A stretch of DNA of 64,000 bases, taken from contig WPIO01000005.1 in assembly GCA_009760855.2 (NCBI GenBank), positions 8,404,001 through 8,468,000 on the forward strand, in the 5' to 3' direction. Below the pieces are notes generated by a model, which did not search any database, was not told where the DNA came from, and was given only the letters and a program-made list of their open reading frames with translations. The translations under genes and the position numbers were made by a program. Source of the stretch: Cristatella mucedo. Lineage: Eukaryota; Bryozoa; Phylactolaemata; Cristatellidae. Every line of letters starts with the position of its first letter. Position 1 is the stretch's first letter. Below, piece after piece: positions 1-19,800 of the stretch.

Positions 1-227
1 GCCTATTAGCAGTGATCTGCCGCTCAGGAAGTCGATGTGATATCCTGAGTCAGCCAATGCTGCTCTCAGGTCAAAGTGAAATCGCCCGGCACACTGGCTG
101 TGAAGCTGATTCAGCCAACAGGTTTTCTATCGTCATAACGTGATTCCTTTTTATTGGATCAATGAAGGTCATTGTTTGAAGTCACCTAGGTTGTGCCACG
201 AAGTCGTCTTTTTGATTTGATTTGTAG

Positions 228-6788
<6,561 letters not shown>

Positions 6789-9700
6789 CTTGCTGCACTC
6801 CTGGCTGTGCTGCCTGTTTGCTATAGTAATCTCATATTTTCCTAGTGTCACGCACGTAGTCTTTTCATTTTATGCGGAAGCTGCAGTTCTGGTTTTCGGC
6901 TCCAGCGCTTTTTCGCGGCCGTTATCAAGTCTCAAACGATCCCTCGAAAATGCACGTTTGTGCTATTGTTTGTATGCAGAGAGGCACGCACATGCAAGCA
7001 TAGAAGCTGTGTTCTTGCTGCCTACTGTTTCTTAGTTGATTTGCCCAACATGCAACCTGTAGGGCTGCTGGCTTGTGACGGCTGGGAGTGGTCGCACAAG
7101 CAGTCACTGCTTCAAACTCCTAGTATACCGCAGCGGCAGACGTCATAAATTGAAATCAGCGAAGTAGATTAGTAGGCCTGGCTGCCACGCTTTGTCTCAT
7201 GTTCGTTTTTCTTAATGCTCCCGTTGGGAGAACCTTGTCAGATTGGCAAAGAATCGTAACTGTTGTGAGCCTTTGCTACTGTTTTTTCATTGGAAATAGA
7301 GACGTTTACATTAGTGTAGCCTTGCAATTGTTGTGCACGCTCTGCCATTGCCTGTGCAAGTTGGCTTGTATGTCCTTGATGTTGCATGTCGTTTTAGTGT
7401 GACGATGCTCAGTGGAGCTAGAGGCAATATCGAGTGACTGAGACTTTTCTGTCCTAGTTTGCTACCAATCTTTATGCTGGGTAGCTCTGCCTGCCAGATC
7501 TGGTTGTATCGATACTGATTCGACGCACCCTGCTAAGGTTATAACCTCTAGCTCTACATTTAAACAATCGCAGCATTTTTGTACCTACAATACTTAATTA
7601 TTAGTACTAGTTAGCTTCATTCAGTCCTCTCTTGCCAAGAAACCTACTATCATAGCGTTGCACTTTACCGACTATGGCTGAGACCGTATGGTTTCCCTGC
7701 CCAGCTGATGCCTAACCCCTTTTTGGAGTCCTCTGGCTAGGTCGTTGCAAATGAGTCGGTTAGAAAAGTGCATTTTCATTTTGTAAGCACGCCTTGATTT
7801 AAATTTTGGTTGCAATTCCCAAAGGGAATCAAACTTGAAAGCCTGGGAGAACTTCCAGAAAGGTGTCCGAAAGGTATTTGAAAAACTAACGGAAGCACTA
7901 ATGCAGAGTCAACTTTAGTTGTTGCCAAGGGTCCATGTAGTAATGGTTCCTTAGGTCTAATGCAGCTGTCAGTTTGCTTATCACACCGGATCTTCATAAT
8001 CAAGCTGTTCGTAGTCGTCGACTTTGCAGCCAGCCATCTGATTGGTTCGATTACGTCTGCTAGATGGAATAGTCGTAGCAGGCAATCGGTTTTGAGAATC
8101 TTAAGACTTGCTTATTTGGATACGTTTTCTCCTCTCCGATCGTTTTAATAGCAATCTGGGCTGGGTTAAGCAGCTGAACACCTCTAGATCTATGCTAGGC
8201 AATATACTATAACATCGCTCACAATCTCAGTTTGCCACAAACGTTGGATGCGAGATTAGCGTCAGTATAACACACGACTTCCTCCTCAGCGTTAATAATT
8301 TCATCAGAAACCGGCTACCAACTAAGAAACAACTGAGACAGACAACCCGACAAATAAGTGGCAGCTTGTGTCCATAACATTCCATGTATTGTACACACAC
8401 GTCCAGCCCCCTAAGCTTAAGGAAGAAACTATGAGAGCCACAGGAGCGAAGAATCACCTCATAGATACTTATACTGACTTTTCGTATGGAGTGGTTAAAT
8501 CTAGTTAAGCAGCTCTCGTTTTTAATTCAAGCATTACCGCACGAATAGTGAGCTTATTCTAGAGTGCTGGCGTTTACTTAAAGTGTACAGGCCGAACTCT
8601 GACCTCGGGCTGGCAGCTGCTGCTGGTAGGTAGGCATCATTGTAGTCGCTTGTGTGTCCGTAACATTAGCAATATGTATCACAGCAGATAGCTGAAGATC
8701 TTTCAGGCTCACTTATTGACTCTACCAACTTTGTTCCGGCAGTGCTTACAAAATGTGCCGTCAAACCTTTAAAGCCACATGTTATGCATAGTGCTAGGAG
8801 TAGCCAATAGGCCGCAGGTCTTCAATGCAAGACATTCAGCCAGTCGTTCCTCCCAAGCAACCTGAGGTGTGAACAGCGTAGAACAGCTGGCATTGGATTA
8901 TCACTCTGATACATGAAGAACAACGAGCACTAGATTATCACTTTTGATTCTTAAGAACCGCCTCGTGTCAGCTCCTAAACGTATAGCTGAATGTCTACAT
9001 CAGTATTAACCTCATCATACCCTCAAATCTATTGTAAAAACATGACGTGCTGTTGAATTTCTTTCAATCTTAAACTCTATGGGCGGCGTACGCGTACTGT
9101 ATTACTGCAAAACTGTGGCGCTCACTTCCCCAATTCCAACGTAATGGTGACAAAACTGTCAGTACTTGTCGTTAAGTTTTTTGTTAGCCTTCGTACCGGA
9201 AGGGCATCGATAATAGCACAAGCCTGCTGTACGATGTAGTATAGGGTACAGTAGCTTTCTGTATCGACATTAATGGCTGTCCTGCATAGCAAACAATTCT
9301 TGTGCCTTGGTATGTAATGCTCAGAACCGGATGTCGTTACGTCGAGAAACTTGGATAACACCCTCTGTGGGATTGCTCATGATGGCGTAAGCAGTTATAA
9401 GGTTTTACCACTTGGAGCATCAGGTCGTTAATCCCCGTGTTCGCGTCGCCGTTTTTGGTAATGTTTCTGCTAGAATGGTCAGACAGTTTGTTGGGGCCAA
9501 AGGACCGCGTTTTTAGGATATACTTAAGTAGTAAGTAGATAACCGATTGAGGAGCAGGTGAGCCTTAATTCACATTGAAAAGCGAGAGGACTCATACGCA
9601 ACGATTGAGATTAAGAGCACGCTTCAAACGTAGATTTGAGTAATAAGCCAGCTCAAAATAAGACTGCAATCTTAACCTCATTTCTTCTGCCAAGCTGTGC

Positions 9701-9884
9701 CTTGATTTGCCCCACTATTCGGCTGTACCTTTGTGTCCAAGCTGTTGGATGGACCCGAGCTCGAATCATGGTTCTGCCAGAAAGATGTAACTTGCCGGTC
9801 TTAATTCACGAGCAACCCATGCGTTAGTCAGTAACTGCTAATTTAAAGAGTTAACTGATTTAGAAGCATCGTAAATGTATAGCT
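6789..9884. other. Intergenic stretch between convergent genes A and B
   Basis: No exon, RNA gene or recognised repeat could be supported. The short open frames have no family similarity. Presumably it holds the 3' UTR of gene A and unclassified sequence. Confidence 0.5.
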
Positions 9885-10015
9885 GCAGTAGAGACTTAAT
9901 GGCTATTACCGATACTTGCAGTGGGCAATGAAGGGTCGCCCACTACAGGACCCACGACGTGGGTCGTGAAGAGCGAAACCTAACCTTTGAACATAGAGGC
10001 TAATAGAATCTACAA
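9885..10015 (-). mobile_element. SINE family B copy a
   Basis: On the minus strand a decayed tRNA-like head (TTCACGACCCACG) is followed by the family's CAGTGGG-type stem, GGGCGACCCTTCATTGCCCA, and the remains of TGGTGATAGCC. The 3' tail is truncated. Confidence 0.6.
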
Positions 10016-10164
10016 ATGCACTCGCAAATGTCTTCGAAGCTGACAAAATAAAAAAGCAATCCCGTGATAGCCCGTGCCAATACTTTTAAGACAATCCGAA
10101 AGCTAAAAAAGCAGAGCATGCTAAAAAGCATAGGAAGGCCGATAGCACAGTACCATTCTTTCGC

Positions 10165-10196
10165 TTTATTTCACGTTATTATGCAATAGCTTTATT
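10165..10196 (-). terminator. Possible poly(A) signals of gene B
   Basis: Two AATAAA hexamers on the minus strand, at 10165-10170 and 10191-10196, lie about 500 nt after the gene B stop codon. They are in a plausible place for 3' end formation, but no transcript evidence is available. Confidence 0.35.
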
Positions 10197-10688
10197 AAGG
10201 TGCAATATAGAGCGGCCTATTTATTACACATTCCAACAAAAGTTGATAGATCAGCAATATAGCTAGTTCTCGATGGCTTGAAAGTACGCGCCGTTCTAAT
10301 TCTGAAATTCACGAGCAAAGAAAGGATCAAACTCGTCTTGCACAGATAAATGTCTTGCAATTCAAGATGCTAATAGAATGGTCACTTCAACCTGCCTGAT
10401 GTAGTAGATGCACAGCATATACTAAACCGCTTTCGGTGTTTCAATCAAAGAGAGACAGTAGATTGCGTCGACAGCTTGATTGCAGTAATTGACTTGTCGG
10501 CCAGCTTAACATCTAACCAACCAAAATTCGTGTACAACTTGGACGGAAGCTTCGTATGCAGCCGCTTTCACAATATTACCGCAACGCGATGCCAATTTGT
10601 ATTTCTTTGCCTGCACCATTGACGAAAACGCTAGCAGTTAAATGTTAAATTAGTCAATCCAGGTAACTTGCAGGGTGAGGTGAAGTTA

Positions 10689-10820
10689 TCATTTCTGGTT
10701 CCGTGATCTTCCTGATTGTAAGAGAACTTTCTCCAGGTTCATCAATGGGGCTTCGAAGGCGAGTGATGCAATTACAGCGGCTGCCATTCCGCACAGTAGC
10801 ACACCAAAAAATCGTAATGT
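10689..10820 (-). CDS. Gene B terminal exon
   Basis: The acceptor is GTTCATTGTAG. It encodes [20 protein letters not shown], then [23 protein letters not shown] and TGA at 10689-10691. A helix followed by [12 protein letters not shown] matches the end of the family and the last exon of gene A. Confidence 0.85.
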   Translation of the reverse strand, partial: TLRFFGVLLCGMAAAVIASLAFEAPLMNLEKVLLQSGRSRNQK

Positions 10821-13800
10821 CTACAATGAACAGTAGAAAATGCATGGAGGGAAGCACAAACATTTTTACCGCTCCCACGTTGCATCCTTCTACGACCAAT
10901 CGGACCCGTCCAGGAATGGCTATAATGAGGCGATCGAAAAAATTGGCTCGTTACAAGTGGAAAAACAGTGAATCGGCGGACTTTAGATTTGACAGCCAGC
11001 CGGAGTAACCACCACTCGACTTCCTCACACAACTAATTTATTCGTATAATGCCGGAGGATGATCCAGGCATATAATAACGCAGTGGTAAATGAACTCAAG
11101 ATAAGCAGCTGAAAAAAATACTTAAATTGGGTGGCTGCGTTTTGCACCGCCATGCACCACCAATGTAATTTATTTTATGAAGCAATATGATGGCAAAGGT
11201 AGTAGTGAAGGTCTTAAAAGACGTCTTGAGTAATATTGGTCTTGGCTCATGATGCGTTGCTGAACTCTAGATGTAATGTCTGACGAAGCACCATCATGCA
11301 TGGCACACATTTCCCATGACTTTGACCCTTGGCTGCAGTCGTTTAAGTGATATTTTTGGTCTCCGACGCACGTAAAGCCTTCTTTTACATTTCAAAAAGT
11401 GCGGGATTTGTTTTTTCTCACTCTTCACAACTCCGCCCTAATCTTAAGCTGTATAGTGGATCCCAAGGCTAGCCCACTGTAAGTGATTTACGTTATTGTT
11501 ATGGAAAGAGCTGGTTGTATCTTAGCGACTAGATAATGCCAACCAATCTAATTGTAGTTTGTTCGCACAGCAGAGAGCCAGCCGATGCCCAACACCGACA
11601 GTTTACTCCCAACGCATGGAGCCGAAGAGCTCACGGCTCCCTTCGGCCCCTACTCTCACTCGATTCCCCGGCTCCCCTCGTCGACCCCGATAATTCATCG
11701 AGGACCACAACTGTGCACAGGCCGACCCTGATGGTAAATCCACCATCTGTTCACCAGCGGGTTACCGGCCCGTGTCCAGGCCACATCGCAGGCGGACCAC
11801 AGCTGTGCACCGGTCCCTCTCGGTGATGCTTCTAACAGCTCACCAGTGGCTTATCGGAGGAGCCTGCATACAATGCATACGTACATACGTACATACGAAC
11901 TACACTAATCTCATCCTATTTTGGCCGTGTCACTGCCAGCTCGCTTGCCAGAATATGCATTCAGACTTTGATTACGAGCTTTGGCAAAGCAAAGGATCCT
12001 TTAAATGCCTCCAGCTTGAGATTGATGTATTCTGACCTGTCGAGGCTCGAGCCTCGAGCCAGACCGCGAAGTATTTTTTGGCTCCCCGTCGTTTCGATCG
12101 TCCATGGAGCAATACTCTTGGTAATTATAGCAGCAATGGAAGTTTGACCATCATCCCTTGCGGAACTTAACGATTTGGTAGCGTTCGGCACGACTGGCAG
12201 GCTGTTCGTGGCGAAGTAAATGTAGGCTGTGAAATTCTAGCTCGTGCACAGCATTAGGGTTCCGGTTTGAGCTGATAAAGGCGTAGTTTCTCGAAGCTCG
12301 ATTCTGGGCAAAAAACGGATCTTTTAAGAAGTTTGTGATCTAGTTTCTCGGTTTCAACGACTCTCAACGGCTCTCTACCCAGGCACATAGGGCGGACTGC
12401 CTGTGCCGCTTCTTTATTGCTTTTGCTTGCAGCCAGCCTACTCGACAATAATTTATGTTGCCTGCGAAGGCCATTGCTCGGGTTAATGAAGTTACCTTGA
12501 GGCCCGGAAGGGGCAAAGGGCGGAAAGGATTGGGTTGTGGGACGCTGGCCTGGTCGAGTCGCCGTGAAAGCGCCACTTGAGTTCCGTGAAAATACGCGAG
12601 GTATTCGCCACTGCAAACGTGACATTTTGTTGTTTAAATTGGGCATATTACGCATAATGTGACCTCCCGTTGTTGCAATTCCAGCTTCGAAATCCAATAT
12701 TTAGCAGACAGAACCTATATGAATGCTTCAGTCCAGTGGGGGATTAAGAGAAGCTGCTGAACGAGCAAAGCTAGACCGTTCAAATACTTATGCATGTACA
12801 TATATGTAGACCAGAGCGCTCAACCGGGTACGCGTACTCATGATCGTACCCAGCTTTACCCTTAAGTGCTGGGTGGGCGTGGGTGGCGTTGTGATCTTAT
12901 GGGTGGGCGTGGGTATGAGTACCCTTTTCAGCGCTCCAATGCAGACAATATAAAAATATGCGCGCATATATAATACATATAATGCTCACATACAGCTTCA
13001 TATACACCATGAAAATGTAAATAATAATAATTACAATAATACATTTGCATGGTGAACTCAGAATATTAATCACTTTCTAGGGACTTTACATTTATTACAT
13101 ATATTACTATACTGTAAAGAAAGCAGGATTGAATGATTAGTGGTAGCATGCTCAATGTCAGCAAGTATAACATGGTTAGGGGTGATATGCACAGGGCCAG
13201 CAAGCAAGTATTTTTATTGGCAGCATGCACAGTGTCAGCACTATTAGGCTTTCAAAGGACGAATCATATTGACCCACTAGTGATAATTGATACGTTACTT
13301 CTTGGATGTCGAAATACTGATGTCGTCATCGGCAGCGACTCAGCGACAAACATCCGATTGTAAGTTATCCAATTGGAGAGGACAGCCTGCTCTCTAGGCT
13401 AAATTTAAAATACTCGGCCAGCTACATTCCATTGTAGTCAGCTGTAGTAAGGTCTCTTACTCTCGACGGCTTGCTAGCGGATTCCATGGAGCAGGCAGGT
13501 AGGTCTTGCCAGTGAAGTGTACCGCTGACTTTATGCGATAAAAGTCTCTCCATGCCATCCAACTCGCAGGCTCAGGTGCCGTAACTTTCACTGCACTTTC
13601 AAAAGAGCAGATGACTTTGGCTAGTCACTTTCAACGTAACCTATCTTAACGTTTTACGTTCGAATACATTTTCAGGGTAATAGGGATGCTTTGATGTTGG
13701 AGATGTTGGCCAAACTAGAAGAACTACTGGCGGCGCTGGAATGGACACTATTTGCACCGACTGTCCTGGTATCCTTGCAAATAGCCCAGCAAATAGTCTA

Positions 13801-16800
13801 CAGAAATGTTATGGATTTCACGTAGTTTGGCCATTTATTTCGCGAGGCACACTACCAAACCACATTTTGCCCAGCCGCGTTCGTGTTAGTTTTCAGCCTC
13901 TGCAAGTGCAGACTGCAATAACTTTATATAGCTCCACATGCCTTACCATTGTAATGTCGTCGTACGGAAACGTTGCTCGAGCGCCATATTCGGCCATGAT
14001 CAGTATCATGGGGTGAATCAAGTAACCGCAGTAGGTCAGTCTAGCCAGGGGTCCGAACGCCTTCCAGGAGAGCAGGGTATTTACCCAGCCTGTAAGTAGT
14101 GCAGCAATAGTGCAGCGATAGTCCATCCTGAGAGCAAAGAGCAAAGTTCACTCTCAGCTGAACCTCGGCTGTAGCGGCAAAGGATACCAAGGGAAGTTTG
14201 CTTTTCAGTGTCAAATGCATGCAGTTCTTAGCAATTCCGAGATAGTCCTCTCGCGCGAAGAATTTAGCTTGGAGCAGCTTGCAAAATAGTTCCACTTAAA
14301 CTTTATTCTTTTAACTGAAGCCAAGCTGGAAAGACACTTAAGTTACAAACTTTGCTAGCTTCTCAGTTTTAAGAGGCGTGGTCACTAAAACGGCACATTA
14401 ATAGTAATAGCCTGCGTTGTGCTTGAGTATTTAACGAGAGAATTACGGATTCCCGAGTATTGCTGCATAATGTTGCATCGAAGGTTGGCTGAACAGAGGT
14501 TAACCCTTCTCTTGGTTGGTTGCTTTGGGGGGCGGTATTCGGAGCGGCATAGTGCCAGTTTGCGCCCATCGCTGGCTTGGCATTATTGACGGGTGGAAGT
14601 GCTAGGAGTGCTAAACATTTAACCACTCTGGTCCGTGAACTGCGACTCTGAGATGGCACAGTGCACCAAAGTGCTGAGCAGAGAAGCAACTGTACATGAA
14701 CGGTGAGCTAACGAAAAAGGCGCGGGGCGATTGAGTGCTATACAAAAAAGGGCGCTGGTCTTCTAGCGACGAGATTGGGGAGGCGAAGTGTGGTTTTGAG
14801 CCAGTTGCGTTTTCCCAGGGAAATGTCCCCGTGAGCCAGTTCTCCGTGCAGTGGCGTACCTAAGGGGGAGGGAGGGCATACGTCCCGGGCGGTGGATCGT
14901 GGGGAATGGCGCCAAAATGGGCACCTAATACACTAGGGTCGGAGGGGTGGTGGGTGCCATACGTGTTGTTCGACCTCGGGCGCACAATGTCTTGCGAACG
15001 CCACTGCCTCCACGCAGATATACAATCTCTTTCAGCACCGCAGCTTTTAAGAGGAGATAGCCAATTTCGTAACAATTGAAGTGGCTTCTAATATAGCACT
15101 TGAAGGCCTACGGAAAATTATAATGAACCTGCACGATGGTACGGAACAGTACGCCCTCACTTTTCTAGCTTCTTTGTCCAGAAGATGGACAAGATCATGG
15201 AGTCCATCCCTGCGACGGTAGCATCACCCTAGAATGCTGTCCCTCGATTCTTTGCAGCACCTCAATGTTTATATTCAAGCAGGTCAGTAGTGATCTCGTC
15301 CTGAAGTTCATATCCCAATCAAAGAAGACAACTAGTCCTTTGGATCCTGATCCCACTGACCTGCTTCTACGTTGCATTGATCAGCTGCTGCCTTGCACAA
15401 CTAACATCATAAATACGTCATCAGCCTCAGGTCATTTCCCAGCACCTTTCAAAAAGGCTGTAGTCAGGCCACTACTCAAGAAAGCAACACTTGACCAAGA
15501 GAAGTTGAGTAACATCCGCCTGCTCTCCCTTCTACCGTTTCTATCAAAGACACTGGAACGAGTCGTTGCAGACCAGCTGAACTTAAATATTGAAACTTCA
15601 AACATTGCTAGTAAGCTCCAGTCTGGTTTTAGAACTAATCACTCCAGAGAGTCAGCAATGCTTTGGGTGTACAACGACCTACTTAGGACTGCAGACTTAG
15701 GTTGAGTATCTTCTGATTGTTTTGCTCGATCCTTCGGGAGTTTTGATACTATCGATAAACAATTCCTTCTTAAGTGTCTGTCGTCTCGCCTGGGCATCAC
15801 TAGCACTGAATTGCTATTGTTCAGATCCTATCTCAGGGGGAGACTCCAGAGTATTGATGTGAATGGACAAAGATGAACCGCTGAAATGAAAATTCCGAGG
15901 AACCGCTGAAATATGGGCCACCTCAGGGATCTGTGCTTGGTTCCGCTCTTTTCACGCTTTATACTCTCCCTCTTTCTGATGTGATTGCCAAGCACAATCT
16001 AGGCTATCCCTTCAATGCAGATGACACTGTACCTTTGCTTTGACCCATCCCAGCCCTCCAGCTAGCACGTCGAATTCTCTCAACTTCCTTGCTGCCTGTA
16101 TTGATGATATCCGCACATGGATGGCAGCAAACTTTCTTAAATTGAAAGACGATACAACCAATTTACTAATTAGGGGCAAACCAAGTGTGACTCAGAAATT
16201 GGAAAGGCTGACGCTCAAAATCGGCTCTGCCAAAATATCTCCTGTTGCATCTGCACGAAATCTAGGTGCCTTGTTCCAAAGTGACCTTTCATTAGACGAT
16301 ACACCAGCTCCACAATCATGTCTGCCAAGTTTCAGCTGCATAATATTGCTAAAATCGGTCTTGTTTAGACAGGGATGCCACATCTAAATTGGTCCGTGCA
16401 TTTGTGACATCCCGTCTTGACTTATGTAACTCATTGCTTGCTGGTCTACCGGCCTGTGCATTCAGGCGCTAGCAGCTGGTACAAAACTCTGCAACTAGGC
16501 TTGTCCGTCGTGAGCGTCGCAGGTGCCAGATTACACCACTTTTCGCCGACCTGTACTAGCTGTAGTAGCCAGTCAAGCAAAGCATCGACTTTAAGGTTTT
16601 TTCACTCACTTTGAGATCCTTTCATTCTTTGGCTCCAGCCTACCTATCAGATCTACTCCTTCAACAAGCTAAGCATAGTACCACCCATTTTTCTGAAACT
16701 AACTGCTTACCCATACCTCGTACAAATCTCAAATCCTTTGGGTACTGTGCCTTTCATTTGTATGCTCCCAAAGCCTGGAACTCACTTCCGACTTGCGTCA

Positions 16801-19800
16801 TGACATCTGACTTGTCCACATTTAAAAAGAAACTAAAACGCATCTATTCATGGCAGCATTTAATTGGTCCCTGTGACTCGTTCGTTATGTGCTTATGTGT
16901 GCTGAAACTGTGCATGCTGACCCTGTGCATATCAACCCTAACCATGTTATTCTTGTTGTTTATCGAGAATGCTACCATTAACCATTCGATCGTGCTTTCT
17001 TTGCAGCAAATGTAAAGTGCCTATAAAAATTTGAGTTCTCTTAGGGCGCTATATCAAATGCATTATGATTATTATTATTTATATGATCGTTTAGCCTTAC
17101 CTCGCACGAACCTCAAAACAGTGTGAGACCGCGTCTTTAGTTCGAATGCTCCCAAAGCATGGAACTCACTATCGACGCACGTCACAACGTCCCTTGACAT
17201 TACAGCATCCGAAAAGAAGCTTAAAACGCACCTTTTTATTAGAGCATTTGGTGGGTCTTTGTGATTCGTTCTTTGTGTACATTTACCTGCTTACCTACTC
17301 GTGCCTGCTGCTTGGTGTACCTGTTGCTTGTGCATGTTATCAGAAAATATTTGGTAATGCTTTATATGCACCATCTGTAAAGTGCCAAGATAGAGATTCA
17401 GCTCTCTGAGGGTGTCATGCAAATGTATTATAGTTATTATTAACTAAATAGGCACATCACTGAAACAGCAATTTTTTTGTGATAAGCCTCCATCTTTCTT
17501 TACAAAGTATTGTACCAAGACGGCCCACTGCATTTGATTAAACAATTGCGGTATTTAGCTACCATGCAAGTTCATTCATCACAAAAGAAATTAGAGAGAT
17601 GGATGATAATAATAATAATAATAGTAATGCACTCGATAAAGCGCCCTCAGAGAACTCAATCTTTTTCTAGGCGCTTTACATTTGCTGCAAAGGGATCGTA
17701 ATATAAAGATTGAAGCAATCTTCTAAATGGGTGACAGAAAGCCAGGTTTCTATGGGTCAGCTATTCTTAAGCGGTACCAAATCATTCTGATATCTGGCTT
17801 GCACTCATCCTTGCTGCGTCCGAGCATCCTAGCACTATTTGAAGACTCACCGATTTGAAACAGCAGACATTTAATGATAATAATATTACTTTTATAGCAC
17901 CCCCAGAGAACTTAATATCTTTCTAGACACTTTGTTTATACTGTATAGGAGGTTTGATCAATATGGTTATTAGTAGGAAGCCAGTATCGGCATGCGTGAG
18001 CAGACAAAGGACGAATCACACGGACCCACTAACTGCAGTGATAAGCAGGTGCGTTTTTAACTTCTTTTTAAATGTGGTCAAGTCAGGGGATACGATGACG
18101 TCAGTCGGGAGTGAGTTCCAGGCTTTGGGAGCATACGAACTAAAGGCAAGGTCTCCAAAGAATTTAGGTTTCGTATGAGGTATAGATGGAGTTGATTCAG
18201 AAAATCGGGTGGTACGACGCCCCGCATATTGGGGAGTAGTTCTGATAGTTAGGCTGGAGCCAGGGAATGAAGGGACCTAAAAGTAAGTGACAGGACCTTG
18301 AAGTCGATGAGTTGAGTGGTGAGATATGGTAACTACGTAGATAAAAATGCAGAAAATTTTGAAGATCTTCATCCATCAATTGAGGCAAATATACCATAAT
18401 GTTAGACAGGGATTGAACACGGTGACCGACCGTGGAGGTCATGTGGTGCTCATGCATCTTACACACAAACGTTGGTCAAAGCTGACACATAAACTGTGAG
18501 AATTAGACACAAGTCGCACTAGGATATCTTCAATTAGGAGTGCAAGATCTTTTATTCCAGCTATGCGTTAATTGTTTTGAATAAGGAGAAGCTTGGTTAC
18601 CTCGTTTACCCTTATTTTCTTTTTAGAAAACTGACCTACGCCCTGTACCGAAGGTCTGAAAGGCAGGCGTTCAGTTTTTAAGCCGCTAGAGCTGCTTCAG
18701 AGGGCTTCTTTAATATTTTTAGCTGAGTACTGATTTTTATTTAAGTGACAGTCGATCCAGCGGGCCTGAATTGCCCTCTCTAGAGGCACTGTGGATTAGC
18801 GAAGAGTCGGAGGATGGATTGTGAGGAGGAGGAGCTCTGCAGGTGCGCGGTATGCTGATTAAGGCTGGGATCTGCACTGAATGCGCGATCGAATGTGCAC
18901 CGTTTGAAACAGGCTAAACGTTTCTTAACCACATCGATCGTAGTTCTCAATTGTTCAAAAAGAATAGTGTGTTGAATAGCGTTGAAAGTTTCCTACTAAT
19001 CGATAGGACCGAGGCTTAATCACCATTTATTTTCGGAATGCCATTAGTCACAGGAAGTAAGCAGTTTCCACAGAGCAGTACTACTTAAATTCTAACTGAA
19101 AGTTTTTCCTGTTAAAATATTCTGTCAATAAGCTAGATAGCTAGATAATTTAATAAGCTAGATAATTTACTGACAGAAATTTCACTATCGAAAAAAGCTG
19201 TACTGATTCAGTGCGTTTTTCTGATTAAAAGTACAGTGATTCAATTCAGTATGCAGTTTCCCCGTCGTGCTCAAAACGCCTATGCTTTCCGTTTTGATAA
19301 CGATACAGGACATGCAAGTTACCCAAGAGGTAACTTAGAGAATTCACACACCTTTACCTATTGTGTGCTATATAAGTGCTCGCCAGGCGATTGTGAGCTC
19401 GGTCTTCCGAATTTGTCATGTGATAGGCCTAAGCATGTATCTCACGGAGCCATTAAACAAGTGCAACTGAAGGCAGAGAACCGCTTAGCAGAGAAGCGGC
19501 TATTGAGGCGCTATCTCTCACAGTCGGTTAATTGAGCTGTCAGTTTGAGTCAGATGAAGGCAAGGCTCAAATTTCCCCAGCAAGCTGAGGCAAATCCTAC
19601 CCTCCAAAATAAGAGCAGATGTCCTTAGAAAAAGAAGAATGTCCACCGAGGAGACCCATTTGGGAGCAGGGCTGTCCCAGGGGTAAAACCAAAACATTGT
19701 CTTTCCCGGCCTCACGCTCGTGATTGAATGGCAGCAATTTACTTACCTCCATTCTGCGTGCTGCATGCAAAAATGACCCATCCTAGGCCAATGGCCCACA

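Noticed and set aside
14850..14930. AGTGGCGTACCTAAGGG block resembling the start of widespread invertebrate repeats
   Set aside because: Only one copy and no visible second end; too little to call an element.
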